DNA from: Marinobacter nauticus
GTDB taxonomy: Bacteria; Pseudomonadota; Gammaproteobacteria; Enterobacterales; Shewanellaceae
Length of the DNA stretch: 64,000 nucleotides
Assembly (NCBI RefSeq): GCF_019801015.1
Contig: NZ_JAHVJZ010000004.1
Location: 310,001-374,000 of the forward strand
Direction: 5' to 3'
Shown here: positions 1 through 8,772 of the stretch, piece after piece
Numbering within the stretch: the first letter of the stretch is position 1
Layout: every line of letters begins with the position of its first letter
Notes under the pieces: model-generated
The model's input: the letters and a program-made list of their open reading frames with translations, nothing else
Databases searched by the model: none
What the model was told of the DNA's origin: nothing
Program-made: the position numbers and the translations under genes

Positions 1-214
1 TGTCACTGAAGTGGCCCACAATGGGCTGAACGATAAGGCCGGTTACCGGGCCGGCAATCCACAGCAGCGGGATGGTGTCCATCTCAGCGCCGAGGGTCTG
101 AAAAATCCGGCTGACGTTGGCGTTCTGCAGGGCAAAGCCAAACTGAATGCCAAGAAATCCAAAGCACATGTTCCAGATCTGCCAGAAGCTCAGATCGGGT
201 TTCTCCTTCACCAT
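1..214 (-). CDS. MFS sugar:cation symporter, N-terminal part
   Basis: The first 71 residues of a major facilitator protein that continues beyond the left edge. The translation starts MVKEKPDLSFWQIWNMCFGF and contains WIAGPVTGLIVQPIVGHFSD, the TM2/loop signature of the glycoside-pentoside-hexuronide and sucrose/maltose transporter group (inner-membrane sugar:H+ symport). The ATG at 214 is preceded by AAAGGAA at good spacing. An operator-like palindrome and a promoter-like region identical in layout to those of the TonB receptor gene at 25.5 kb lie upstream, so the substrate is probably maltose or maltodextrin. That substrate is inferred. Confidence 0.85.
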   Translation of the reverse strand, partial: MVKEKPDLSFWQIWNMCFGFLGIQFGFALQNANVSRIFQTLGAEMDTIPLLWIAGPVTGLIVQPIVGHFSD

Positions 215-288
215 CCCAGGTTCCTTTTATCGTTATAGTGGGCTCACCTGTCGGGCCTATCCTAGCCAACTTCGAGACAAGTTCGAAC

Positions 289-354
289 CGCGACGTTACA
301 ACGTCGCGCCCATTGTTATGGGCATGTTCTGCGATGGTAATCAGTGGGCCACTG
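289..354. repeat. Cluster of three short inverted repeats in the MFS leader
   Basis: Three consecutive inverted repeats: 289-308 (arms CGCGACGTT/AACGTCGCG), 308-323 (GCCCAT/ATGGGC, 4-base loop) and 342-354 (CAGTGG/CCACTG). They lie between the operator and the MFS start codon. They could form leader hairpins or bind proteins. No function can be assigned from sequence alone. Confidence 0.5.
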
Positions 355-383
355 TGGCAACAATGGTTTGCATACGTATTCAT
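333..383 (-). promoter_or_regulatory. Putative promoter region of the MFS transporter
   Basis: On the minus strand the order is the operator (369-382), then ATTGTT four bases on, then CTGATTACCATC (333-344). The same elements occur with the same spacing at 25656-25706 before the TonB receptor. A possible -35 (TTGTTG) and -10 (TACCAT) with an 18-base spacer fall inside it. The core-promoter assignment is inference; the shared sequence is seen directly. Confidence 0.5.
369..382. promoter_or_regulatory. LacI-type operator copy 1 (TGCATACGTATTCA)
   Basis: Near-perfect palindrome with a central CG, as is typical of LacI/GalR-family operators. The identical 14-mer occurs at 25692-25705 and a fully symmetric version at 26049-26062, all beside sugar-use genes. 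It lies 155 bases upstream of the MFS start and 123 bases upstream of the divergent barrel-protein gene at 505. No LacI-family gene is in the window. Confidence 0.7.
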
Positions 384-504
384 GCCCAGCCAGCCCGATT
401 ACGGCGAACGGTTTACAGCACGGTTCAGAAGCGGGAAACACCGCTGAGAACTAAGGTATGATCAGGCTTACGCTGAGCACGCAGCACTCATTACATGACG
501 GACC

Positions 505-1497
505 ATGATCGCCAACTTTCGGAAAACCCTGCCTTTTGTCCTGCTTATGGGCACCGCTCCGACACACGCCCAAACCTTTCCGGGGCTTGAGGATGCCGTG
601 CGCCAGCAATTGAATGAAGTGTTCAGCACCGCCGCCCTGCTGAGTAACACAGAGGCCCTCACCCTCGGCTTTGTGAACTTCGATCCCAATGAGTTTCTGC
701 CCATTGATGACCCGGACTTCGGCGATGAGAACTCCATCGAGTTACGCAACGAGCTGGAGGTGTACACCCTGCCCTGGTCCTGGACGCTGTCGCAGCAAGG
801 GGCTGGCGAGTGGGGTATCAGCGCAAGGCTCAGCTTTATTCGCTCAAAGCAGGAGCTGTCGCTGTTTCCCCTGGAAGACCCCACGGTCGACATCAATGAC
901 GACAAGATCTACACCCTGTTTGTCCAACCCACCTACCGGCGCGCACTGAGCGACCGCTGGCACCTGCAGTTTGGCCTGGGTGCCTTTGTGATGCGTTATG
1001 ACAACGACTTCCGCTTCCGCAACAGCGTCAGTCGGCAGCTTCAGTCTGAGCTGGACAACCGGCTCACCAATATTGAAGTGAACGCCTGGATGCTTCAGCC
1101 GGAGATCCGTGCCGATTACCGCTTTGAACGCGGCCGGGCCTACTGGCACTACCGCTCTGCCCTGGCCTACAGCTGGGGACGCACCTTCGATGAGCCCGGC
1201 CCCATTGTGAAGGGCGACCCTGAGTCATGGCGCTGGCTCAATGGGGTTTCGATGCGCCGCCCCTTCCCGGCGGTATTGCCCAACCAGGATTACCGCCTGA
1301 CCCTGAACCGCATCGACATTCACGGCGATACCGTGCGGCCTTTCGACACCCGCTACTACTACGAATTCAGCGCAGAGTGGTTGCTCAATACCCGTGGCAA
1401 GGTGCCACTGCTGGACGACGTGGGCGTGGGGCTGCTGTTAAATTACGGCTCGGCACTCAAGGGGGCGAGCGTCATCTTCGTTTATAACGTGGATTGA
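505..1497 (+). CDS. Predicted outer-membrane beta-barrel protein
   Basis: 330-residue exported protein. A short signal peptide (MIANFRKTLPFVLLMGTAPTHA, cleaved after A-H-A) is followed by alternating hydrophobic/aromatic strands typical of an outer-membrane barrel. The last residues (ASVIFVYNVD) do not end in the classic aromatic. Length and pattern recall the solitary autotransporter-type barrel family of Vibrio and Shewanella; that assignment is tentative. It is divergent from the MFS gene and shares the upstream region with the operator at 369-382, so co-regulation with sugar uptake is possible. The start at 505 has no strong ribosome-binding site. Confidence 0.7.
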   Translation: MIANFRKTLPFVLLMGTAPTHAQTFPGLEDAVRQQLNEVFSTAALLSNTEALTLGFVNFDPNEFLPIDDPDFGDENSIELRNELEVYTLPWSWTLSQQGAGEWGISARLSFIRSKQELSLFPLEDPTVDINDDKIYTLFVQPTYRRALSDRWHLQFGLGAFVMRYDNDFRFRNSVSRQLQSELDNRLTNIEVNAWMLQPEIRADYRFERGRAYWHYRSALAYSWGRTFDEPGPIVKGDPESWRWLNGVSMRRPFPAVLPNQDYRLTLNRIDIHGDTVRPFDTRYYYEFSAEWLLNTRGKVPLLDDVGVGLLLNYGSALKGASVIFVYNVD

Positions 1498-1766
1498 GTT
1501 TCAACGGCTGCTTACAAAAATCCGTCTCAGCCCCGAACGCTTCTGCGCCGCTTTCAATCATCTGATTTCCATTGTTTAGCCCCAAAATCATCACCATTCT
1601 CCGTTTTCCTGCTCATTGCAGAATCACCGTAAAACTTGCGGGCCGGAAGTTCTGAACTAGGCTCTGATTGCCCCGTAAGGCACACCCTGCCTGATCTTTA
1701 CCGTGCCGAATGGGTAACGGGCTGGCTTTTCGCCGGCCATGGAAGCTTGAACAAACGGAGATGATG

Positions 1767-2300
1767 ATGATGCTAAGAAAGACATTAACACTCAGTGTTC
1801 TTATGGCCCTCGCCAGCGCGCCTGCACTGGCAAAAGATGAAGGGTTCTACATCGGTGCTGCCATCGGTGGCGCCAGCATCCAGCAAGACACCGCAGACTT
1901 TGATGAGGTGGACTTCCCTGAGTTTGATGAGAGCGACTTTGCCTGGAAACTTTTCGCAGGCTACCAGTTCAACCCGGTTTTTGCCGTTGAAGGCAGCTAC
2001 CGGGATTTAGGCTCACCGAGCGCCGGTACGGCCGAGGTTGACCCCTATGGACTGGATGTCTTCGCGGTTGCTGGCATTCCGCTGGGGCCACTTCGTGGTT
2101 TTGGTAAGCTCGGTGGGATTTACTGGGACGCCGACACCAAGTTTGAGGGTGAGAAAACCAGTGATGACGGCTTTGATTTCGCGGCTGGTGTAGGCCTGGA
2201 GTTTGAGCTGGGCAGCTTTGCCATTCGCGGCGAAGTGGAATACCTGGATATCCTCGACGAAACCTGGATGTACACCCTGGGCGCGACCATTACGTTCTAA
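1767..2300 (+). CDS. Small outer-membrane barrel protein, OmpA/opacity-like
   Basis: About 177 residues. A signal peptide (MMLRKTLTLSVLMALASAPALA) is followed by GFYIGAAIGG, the usual first strand of eight-stranded porin-family barrels. The protein has acidic loops and ends YTLGATITF, with the terminal Phe expected for BAM recognition. Four ATG codons stand in a row (1761-1770). ACGGAG at 1755-1760 gives the best spacing to 1767 or 1770, so an upstream in-frame start at 1710 is unlikely. No binding function can be read from the sequence. A terminator follows at 2330. Confidence 0.8.
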   Translation: MMLRKTLTLSVLMALASAPALAKDEGFYIGAAIGGASIQQDTADFDEVDFPEFDESDFAWKLFAGYQFNPVFAVEGSYRDLGSPSAGTAEVDPYGLDVFAVAGIPLGPLRGFGKLGGIYWDADTKFEGEKTSDDGFDFAAGVGLEFELGSFAIRGEVEYLDILDETWMYTLGATITF

Positions 2301-2329
2301 TGGCCAGAACATCAAGCGCCAGATACAGC

Positions 2330-2351
2330 AAGGCCCGCATTTGCGGGCCTT
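2330..2351. terminator. Shared hairpin between convergent genes
   Basis: AAGGCCCGCA / TGCGGGCCTT arms with a minimal loop, lying between the barrel gene (plus) and wzc (minus). The T-rich tracts are short on both sides. It probably terminates both transcripts. Confidence 0.7.
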
Positions 2352-2379
2352 GATTGGTTAAGAGGAGAGTAAGCGAGGC

Positions 2380-4584
2380 TTACTTGGCGCTCTTGTAGTC
2401 GTACTGGTAATAACCGTAATCGTACGCACTGGCACGGGACTTCACCTGCTGGTTCAGGATCACCCCCTTGATGTGGATGCCGCTGGTGGCAAAGCGCTGA
2501 ACCGAGTAGTCGATCTCTTTGATAGGGCTGCTCTGATGCTTCACCACCATAATGGAGGTGCCCGCCACTCGGCCAACAATGGCCGGATCGGTCACCGCCA
2601 GAATCGGCGGGGTATCGATGATCACCAGGTCGTAGTTTTCAGACGCCCAATCCATCAGATCTTTAAAGCCTGGCAGCATCAACAGCTCTGCCGGGTTCGG
2701 CGGAATTTGGCCACGAGGAATAAAGTCCAGCCCCTCGACAACAGTCGAACGGACGGCCACTTCACGGCTCGCAGAACCGGCCAACAGGTCAGACAGACCA
2801 TCATCCCATTTGGTGCCCATGATGCGCTGCATATAGCCACGGCGCATATCACCGTCAATCAGCAGCACCTTCTGACCGGACTGCGCCATGATGGCCGCCA
2901 GGTTAGCGGACACAAAACTCTTACCCACGCCCGGTGCCGGGCCGGAGATCATCAGGATATTGTTACTGGCTTCCAGCATGGCAAAGTGCAGGCTGGTGCG
3001 AAGGCTGCGCAGTGCTTCCATGGACAGGTCTGCCGGATTGGCCATCGCCAACAGGGCGTGGCCACCAGAGAGACGCTGATCCAATGGCAGACGACGCTGC
3101 TCTGCTTCCAACTTGGCTTCGTCATCGGATTTCGGCACGGTGGCATACACCGACAGACCGATCGCTTCCAGTTCGTCCGGGGTTTCAACACCGCGATTCA
3201 TCATGGCGCGAACCAGAACGTAAGCCACAGAGAGCATGCCGCCCAACAGGGTGGCGAGCACGACGATTAACGGCTTCTTGGGGGCAATCGGTTCTGGCTG
3301 CACTTCGGCGTGGTCAATAATGCGCACGGTGCCGACGGTGCTGGCCTGAACAATGGACAGCTCCTGGGCACGATTCAACAGCTCAACGTAGATGGTTTGG
3401 GCGACTTCAACATCGCGGCGAAGTCGCAGCAATCGCTGCTGCACATCCGGCAGCCCCTCAATTTGACCGGTCAGCTCATCGCGCTGTTTGGTCAGGGCTT
3501 CACGCTGCTTAATCAACGCCTGATAGATGGGGTGAGACTGGGTGTACAGCTGCTGCACCTCAGTCTCTCTGATGTTGAGGTCGTTCAGGCGCTTCTCAAA
3601 CTCCACCACCTGCTTCAGGATGGCCTCAGTTTCCAGGCTCATATCCACGGTGCGCATCTGACTCTGGAACTGATTCAATGCCGCTTCAGCCGCTTCCAGC
3701 TCTGCTTTCACCTTAGGCAGGCTGTTATCCAGAAACTCGAGGCTGTTGGAAGCCTGAGCAGACATACGCTTAACGTTCTGCAGCAGGTAGTAGTCGGCAA
3801 TGTGGTCGAGCACAGCGACGATTTGGTCGGCTTTATCGCCTTTGTAGCTCAGAGCCAGAATGCCGGAGCCTTTGCCTCGTTCGCTGATAGACAGGTTTTG
3901 CCGTATCTCTTCGACAACCTTGTTTCGTGCCATTTTAACAAGCGAAAAGTCTGTACCTACCTCTGCGCTCAATACCGACAGTTGAATGGAGATACCGTTA
4001 TGCTCCACTAACTCCCCTACACGTCCTTCAAGAAGAACATCGCCTTCATAAGCAAGCGTATAGTGGTTACCACCGTTAGAGGTCAGTAGAAGCTTTTCAC
4101 CCATTAAATGGGTTGGAACTTCAAGATGCTCAACAGAGATATCCTCGCCGCCCAACGCATAACCAAGCCATTGGGAGGGTTTGGCATCCGAATTTACGCG
4201 AGCAAGAAAATTACCAAAAAGTGGGATTCTTTTAGGTTCTGCAATAACAGTCAGGTCTAAAGCTTCGATCACCTGCCCAAGAACCATACGAGACCGAATA
4301 AGCTCGATCTCGGTGACAGCTTCACTTTCCGAAGCAAACATCTCTGACACTTCCGACAGGCCGGGAATGCCGGTAGATTTCGGCTCAACCTGAATCAGAG
4401 CGTCCGCCTGATATTGAGGGGTTGCGGTAACGGCGTAGCCAACGCCCAACACGGCACACACACCGGTAATTGCCGCGATGCTCTTCCAGCCATCGAGGAG
4501 ATGACCAAACAACTTACCCAGATCAATCTCGTCTGAGTCAGCCGTACGGTTATGGCTCCCGGCTGCATTAACTGAAGTCGACAT
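2380..4584 (-). CDS. wzc: Wzc-type polysaccharide co-polymerase and tyrosine autokinase
   Basis: 734 residues, the usual length of the family. An N-terminal Wzz domain has a first membrane helix around residues 35-55. A long periplasmic coiled-coil section follows, with a second helix around 435-460 (PLIVVLATLLGGMLSVAYVL). The cytoplasmic BY-kinase has Walker A GPAPGVGKS (about residue 550), Walker A' LLIDGDMRRG and Walker B LVIIDTPPI, and the protein ends in a tyrosine cluster (YDYGYYQYDYKSAK) that is autophosphorylated in the family. With Wza and Wzb it controls polymer length and export. It is the last gene of the Wzx/Wzy block. Confidence 0.95.
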   Translation of the reverse strand: MSTSVNAAGSHNRTADSDEIDLGKLFGHLLDGWKSIAAITGVCAVLGVGYAVTATPQYQADALIQVEPKSTGIPGLSEVSEMFASESEAVTEIELIRSRMVLGQVIEALDLTVIAEPKRIPLFGNFLARVNSDAKPSQWLGYALGGEDISVEHLEVPTHLMGEKLLLTSNGGNHYTLAYEGDVLLEGRVGELVEHNGISIQLSVLSAEVGTDFSLVKMARNKVVEEIRQNLSISERGKGSGILALSYKGDKADQIVAVLDHIADYYLLQNVKRMSAQASNSLEFLDNSLPKVKAELEAAEAALNQFQSQMRTVDMSLETEAILKQVVEFEKRLNDLNIRETEVQQLYTQSHPIYQALIKQREALTKQRDELTGQIEGLPDVQQRLLRLRRDVEVAQTIYVELLNRAQELSIVQASTVGTVRIIDHAEVQPEPIAPKKPLIVVLATLLGGMLSVAYVLVRAMMNRGVETPDELEAIGLSVYATVPKSDDEAKLEAEQRRLPLDQRLSGGHALLAMANPADLSMEALRSLRTSLHFAMLEASNNILMISGPAPGVGKSFVSANLAAIMAQSGQKVLLIDGDMRRGYMQRIMGTKWDDGLSDLLAGSASREVAVRSTVVEGLDFIPRGQIPPNPAELLMLPGFKDLMDWASENYDLVIIDTPPILAVTDPAIVGRVAGTSIMVVKHQSSPIKEIDYSVQRFATSGIHIKGVILNQQVKSRASAYDYGYYQYDYKSAK

Positions 4585-4690
4585 AACGTTCTCTAATAAT
4601 TCGTTTTTCCAGCTAAGGGAGACGACGAAACCTGAGCCTGTCGTCCAGTACCTTCCCTATTTGCTGATGTCATGCTCTGCCCTGGGCGGG

Positions 4691-5128
4691 TCACTTGCCC
4701 AGTACTCGTTCCCAACTTTTGCACGCTTTGTCCATTAACTGGAACACATGCTCAAAAGCTTCCTCAGACTGCCGGTAGGGGTCTGGAATTGAGGTATCCT
4801 GGAGCCACTTGCCCAACAGAAAGGTCTTTCCCCGGGCAAACGGGGCAATCTCGGTGACCGCACCGACATGGCCTGGTTCCATAACCAGGATCAGATCAGC
4901 CTGTTGGGCCAGCTCCGATGTCAGTTGACGCGCTTTATGGTCCTGATAGGGCAAACCGGCTTTTTCCAGCAAAGCCGCGGCTTTGCCATCAACGGGTTTA
5001 TCAACCAAAGCCCCGACGCCGGCACTGTGCACCACCCGGGAGGGGTAACGCGCTTTCAGCATTGCTTCTGCAGTGGGAGAGCGGCAGATATTGCCCACAC
5101 AGACGACCAGAATATTGTCAAACTTCAT
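4691..5128 (-). CDS. wzb: Low-molecular-weight protein tyrosine phosphatase (Wzb)
   Basis: 145 residues, full length. The active-site loop VCVGNICRSPTAEAM carries the CX5R signature near the N-terminus, and the acid loop DPYRQSEEAF provides the general-acid Asp. It removes phosphate from the Wzc tyrosine tail, which is needed for cycling of capsule export. Its ATG overlaps the wza stop codon by four bases (ATGA), so the two are translationally coupled. It precedes wzc by about 105 bases. Confidence 0.95.
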   Translation of the reverse strand: MKFDNILVVCVGNICRSPTAEAMLKARYPSRVVHSAGVGALVDKPVDGKAAALLEKAGLPYQDHKARQLTSELAQQADLILVMEPGHVGAVTEIAPFARGKTFLLGKWLQDTSIPDPYRQSEEAFEHVFQLMDKACKSWERVLGK

Positions 5129-6246
5129 TGAAGATCATTGATATCCGAAATTGAACGGGTGGTTTGATAAATGGCGGTGATGGTGGGCATCAACTGGCCA
5201 AGTACCCGGTTCCAGCGGCCAAGTGGCTGGGTGGTCACGTAAACCAGATCCCGCGCCTGCAGACTGAATTGGTCAGCAAACACGTAGGAACGCGCATCAC
5301 TCAAGTCGATCTGATAGACGCTGGCAAAGTGCTCGGACTCGGGTCCATTCGCACGTACCACAAACACCCCCTGGGCATCGGCGTTGCCTTCATTGATGCC
5401 GCCGACTTCCGCCAGCGCTTCCGTCAGGCTCATGCCTGCACGCTGAATCATCACCGGCTTGGGCTCGTTAACCTCACCCAGTACAAACACCTTCTGGTAG
5501 TCGTTACGGGGTACATGGATAACGTCGTTGTGCTGAAGCAGATGGTTCTGGCTCAGGTCGCCTTTCTCAAACAGCCCACGCAGTGATACCGGCGTGTCCT
5601 GACCATTGCGGGTCAACACCACATGCTGCCAGTCGGCGTCCTGGGCAAGACCTTTAGCCGCATTGACGGCATCCAGCAGGGTCAAAGGCACATTGGTTAT
5701 CGGCTGCTGGCCGGGCAGGCCAACCTCTCCGGTGACGTAGATCCTCTGTGAGCGAAATGCCGCGACAGAGACATCAACCTGGGGGTCCTCAATGTACTTA
5801 CTGAGCTTGCCGGCAATGATTTTCCGAATCTCAGTAACGGAAAGGCCAGTTACCTTAACGGAGCCGATATAGGGATAAAAGATGGTGCCATCACTGTGCA
5901 CCCAGTTACCGGCGTCCTGCGCACTGCGATAGGAGCCAGCAGGGATGGTCAGTTCAGGGTGGTCCCAAACCGTCACGTTAAGGACATCCCCGGGGCCCAC
6001 GCGGTACTCGTAGTCACGAATAGCGGCTTCCAATTCGACGTTGGTACGGGACGGTGCTGCATCAGACTTCAGACTGGTAATTAGTTCCGGCGTCACCATT
6101 TGCACTTCAAGCTCTGAGAGCGGTGCATTAACGGAGGCATCGCGTTCACCATCGATGTGTGAACCGGGTACCGCGCAACCTGTCAGCGCGGTCAACGCCA
6201 GAGCAACCAGCGGCGCCCGCAGCGAGGAGGGGGTCGTTTTCAACAT
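5125..6246 (-). CDS. wza: Outer-membrane polysaccharide export lipoprotein (Wza)
   Basis: 373 residues. A lipoprotein signal ends ALTALTGC with the acylated Cys at 24. The polysaccharide-export domain follows (YRVGPGDVLNVTVWDHPEL), then SLBB-type repeats (YVTGEVGLPGQQPI and VFVLGEVNEPKPVMI) and a C-terminal amphipathic region. It forms the octameric export channel across the outer membrane in Wzx/Wzy systems. AGGAG precedes the ATG. The 278-base gap upstream may hold an internal promoter for wza-wzb-wzc. Confidence 0.95.
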   Translation of the reverse strand: MLKTTPSSLRAPLVALALTALTGCAVPGSHIDGERDASVNAPLSELEVQMVTPELITSLKSDAAPSRTNVELEAAIRDYEYRVGPGDVLNVTVWDHPELTIPAGSYRSAQDAGNWVHSDGTIFYPYIGSVKVTGLSVTEIRKIIAGKLSKYIEDPQVDVSVAAFRSQRIYVTGEVGLPGQQPITNVPLTLLDAVNAAKGLAQDADWQHVVLTRNGQDTPVSLRGLFEKGDLSQNHLLQHNDVIHVPRNDYQKVFVLGEVNEPKPVMIQRAGMSLTEALAEVGGINEGNADAQGVFVVRANGPESEHFASVYQIDLSDARSYVFADQFSLQARDLVYVTTQPLGRWNRVLGQLMPTITAIYQTTRSISDINDLQ

Positions 6247-6524
6247 AACTCCTGCAGAGAATATCGTAGTTATTGTTCGTATCGCTTCGTGCTAGAGGCG
6301 ACATGATAGCGACTGAGCTGTAGTAGTTAAAGGCTGAACAGCAGTATCCGCGATGCACACTGATTACTGCACCGCGGTCGCAAACTACTGTTCGTTTCGT
6401 TTGCCTTAGATTTCAAGCGCATAACAGGAAAGAACTTAGGCAATGGCAGCAGACTTCATCGACTACTATCGAAGGATTGCCCAGAGCTTAACTGCCGGAC
6501 AACAAATCCACTGTTTATTGGATG
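6247..6524. other. Intergenic gap before wza
   Basis: 278 bases between wza and the zinc-ribbon gene, the largest gap inside this otherwise tight operon. No terminator or gene is evident. A promoter for wza is likely from position alone. Confidence 0.4.
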
Positions 6525-6902
6525 TTACGAGTTGAAAACCAGTAACAGTAAGATGATTGCTGACAAGATAAGCACAACCCCAAGTTGCCAACGAAATTGA
6601 CCACCTGACCGAGACAGTACCGATTTACAGTTGCTGCAATCGACAACCATCTCTTGTTGACGAACCCAGGAGGCATCAAATAACCAAGTACGGCTACGAA
6701 CCTCTCGATTGCAGCTGCTGCAATATTGTAGCTCCACTGTCGCGTTAGCGATGCTTGAAACCATTGCATCGCTCTCAGATTTTGTCTCGCGAAGAGGCGA
6801 CTGCGAGTCAATCGCTGTGTCAGAACCCGATTCGTTTTTTGACGACTTCTTGCTTTTAGAGCGAGCCTCAATATCAACGTCTTCTGGCATCTTTAACGAC
6901 AT
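6525..6902 (-). CDS. Zinc-ribbon, tail-anchored small membrane protein of unknown function
   Basis: 125 residues, not recognised as a named family. A polar, Ser/Lys/Glu-rich N-terminal third (KSKKSSKNESGS) is followed by two Cys pairs, CSSCN and CSNCK, about 30 residues apart. That is the spacing of a zinc ribbon. The protein ends in one hydrophobic helix (WQLGVVLILSAIILLLLVF) and a very short tail. This predicts a cytoplasmic zinc ribbon anchored by its C-terminus. AGAGGAGA lies upstream of the ATG. It sits between the initiating transferase and wza in the same orientation, so a role in assembly or regulation is possible but unproven. Confidence 0.75.
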   Translation of the reverse strand: MSLKMPEDVDIEARSKSKKSSKNESGSDTAIDSQSPLRETKSESDAMVSSIANATVELQYCSSCNREVRSRTWLFDASWVRQQEMVVDCSNCKSVLSRSGGQFRWQLGVVLILSAIILLLLVFNS

Positions 6903-6949
6903 TATTCAGGCTCTCCTCTTGGCTTTACTTGGATTGCTCTTCGTGGGAT

Positions 6950-8356
6950 TTAGTAAGCGTTCTTGTTAAAGAAACCCTTAAAAATGGTCAGGAAAACAAT
7001 TTTTGCATCGAACAGAACCGACCAATTGCAAATATAATCCAGATCAAATTCAATTCGTTTTTCCATCTTCTCTAAGGTGTCGGTTTCGCCACGCCAACCA
7101 TTGATTTGAGCCCAACCGGTGATACCAGGCTTTACCTTGTGACGCAGCATATAGCCATTAACCAGCTTGCGATATTCCTCGTTATGGGCCACTGCATGCG
7201 GTCTAGGCCCGACGATGGACATGCTACCCTGCAAGACATTGATAAACTGAGGCAACTCATCAAGAGAGCTACGGCGCAAGAAACCACCGATTGGAGTCAG
7301 ACGATTATCTCCCTTCTTCGCCTGAGTCACTTTGTCGCCATCCTCCATCACCGTCATGCTTCGGAACTTCCAGACTTTGATGGGAGTGCCGTCAATGCCA
7401 TATCGATTTTGCTTAAAGAATACCGGACCTTTGCTAGTGATCTTTACCGCCAACGCGATCAGGAGCATTGGAATGGCGATAAGTGCAAGGATAATGGAGC
7501 CGACTACGACGTCAAACAGTCTCTTCACCAGGCCATTCACACCCTGAGTCGGGGACTCATATATACTGATTGCGGGCAGGCCTGCGATATTCTCCGAGCG
7601 AGAGTGTAAAAGTTCATAAGTGAAGATGTCAGGCAAGAAGTAGACCGTACAGGTACTGTCAGCCAGTTCTCTTACAAGCCTTGATATCTCCGCTTCTTCA
7701 GTCATAGGCAGAGTGATATAGACCTTGTCAAACTTTCGCTCTTTGGCATCGGCAATTAATTGGTCCAAGTCCCCCATCGAGGGGACATCACAGGCAGAAT
7801 TGTGCGCAACGCTTTTTGAATAGCAACCAATAACTTCCAGCCCCATCCAGGGCGCATTTCGAATGCGTTGAACCAGATTTTTCGCAAGTTGAGTCTGGCC
7901 TGCAATAACTACCCGACGCTGGTTAAAGCCAGCTTTACGAGCGGAAGCCAAAAACTTACGCGCAGCAATGCGGTAGGACAACAACATTAGCCACGTACCA
8001 AAACCCCATGCTACCCAGAGCTTTGGCGGCTCAATCAACGGTAAACCGATGGCACTTTCGAATACTGCTACTGTTGATATAGCAAAAAGCCAATTGAAGC
8101 TAACCATACTAGCTTCTTGACGGAAACGTGTAGTTCGCCAAGAAAGGTAAAGCTTCTGAAGTTCAGCAAAAAATCCAAACATGATGATTGCAGATAGTGT
8201 AGCAACCCACTCTTCCAGCTCTATAGTGTGGCCTAGAACCAACCCAAGGACATGGATAGAAGAAAGTATTACGAGTGCATCTAGTATCCGATACACAATC
8301 GTCACATTACTTTGGCGACTGAATCTTACCGTTTTATTTTCCAAAATCCCCTCCAC
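6950..8356 (-). CDS. wcaJ: Undecaprenyl-phosphate glycosyl-1-phosphate transferase (WcaJ-like)
   Basis: 468 residues with the full family layout: about four N-terminal membrane helices, a central Rossmann-like CoA-binding-type domain (RRVVIAGQTQLAKNL), then a membrane helix and the catalytic domain. The catalytic domain contains KRLFDVVVGSIILAL, KVWKFRSM, SSLDELPQFINVLQGSMS, VGPRPHA and KPGITGWAQINGWRGET. It starts the repeat unit by transferring a sugar phosphate, probably glucose-1-P, to undecaprenyl phosphate. The start is GTG at 8356; a TTG four codons in, after GGAGGGG, is an alternative. Confidence 0.93.
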   Translation of the reverse strand: MEGILENKTVRFSRQSNVTIVYRILDALVILSSIHVLGLVLGHTIELEEWVATLSAIIMFGFFAELQKLYLSWRTTRFRQEASMVSFNWLFAISTVAVFESAIGLPLIEPPKLWVAWGFGTWLMLLSYRIAARKFLASARKAGFNQRRVVIAGQTQLAKNLVQRIRNAPWMGLEVIGCYSKSVAHNSACDVPSMGDLDQLIADAKERKFDKVYITLPMTEEAEISRLVRELADSTCTVYFLPDIFTYELLHSRSENIAGLPAISIYESPTQGVNGLVKRLFDVVVGSIILALIAIPMLLIALAVKITSKGPVFFKQNRYGIDGTPIKVWKFRSMTVMEDGDKVTQAKKGDNRLTPIGGFLRRSSLDELPQFINVLQGSMSIVGPRPHAVAHNEEYRKLVNGYMLRHKVKPGITGWAQINGWRGETDTLEKMEKRIEFDLDYICNWSVLFDAKIVFLTIFKGFFNKNAY

Positions 8357-8571
8357 TCCCTATTAACCAAAGCAAAGTTCCATTTATTATCAGACAGTCG
8401 ACTCTGACTATCATATGCTTCAGTCTTACCCCAAAAAATCTCTGGTATAACCTTATACATTACATTAGACCGATATTCTGCAACTCTATTATCCACAATA
8501 ACATCAGAGGACTTATTAAGTTCCAAAAAGTTGCTTGCAACGATATAGTAAGAGTCAAAAAGTATCTTCAC
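8326..8571 (-). CDS. Possible small gene or gene remnant before wcaJ
   Basis: An 81-codon reading frame beginning at a GTG and overlapping the wcaJ start by 31 bases. The product (beginning MKILFDSYYIVASNFLEL) resembles nothing I recognise, is AT-rich like its neighbours and has no convincing ribosome-binding site. The 200 bases upstream of it (8572-8772) hold no gene. It may be the tail of a decayed glycan gene or not expressed at all. Confidence 0.3.
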   Translation of the reverse strand: MKILFDSYYIVASNFLELNKSSDVIVDNRVAEYRSNVMYKVIPEIFWGKTEAYDSQSRLSDNKWNFALVNREWRGFWKIKR

Positions 8572-8772
8572 CTTGAGAACCGGCCCATAACAATAAAATT
8601 AATACCTATCGATTTCATCCTTTTCACTACTGCCTGAATGGACAAAGTTAGGAACATATCATAGTTAGACTTCATTAAATTTTAAAAAACACAACATTTG
8701 AAGAACCAACATATCCCAGTACCGACAGCGAAAACTTTCATTTGTATCACGTCCAAAAAGCAACACATTTAA

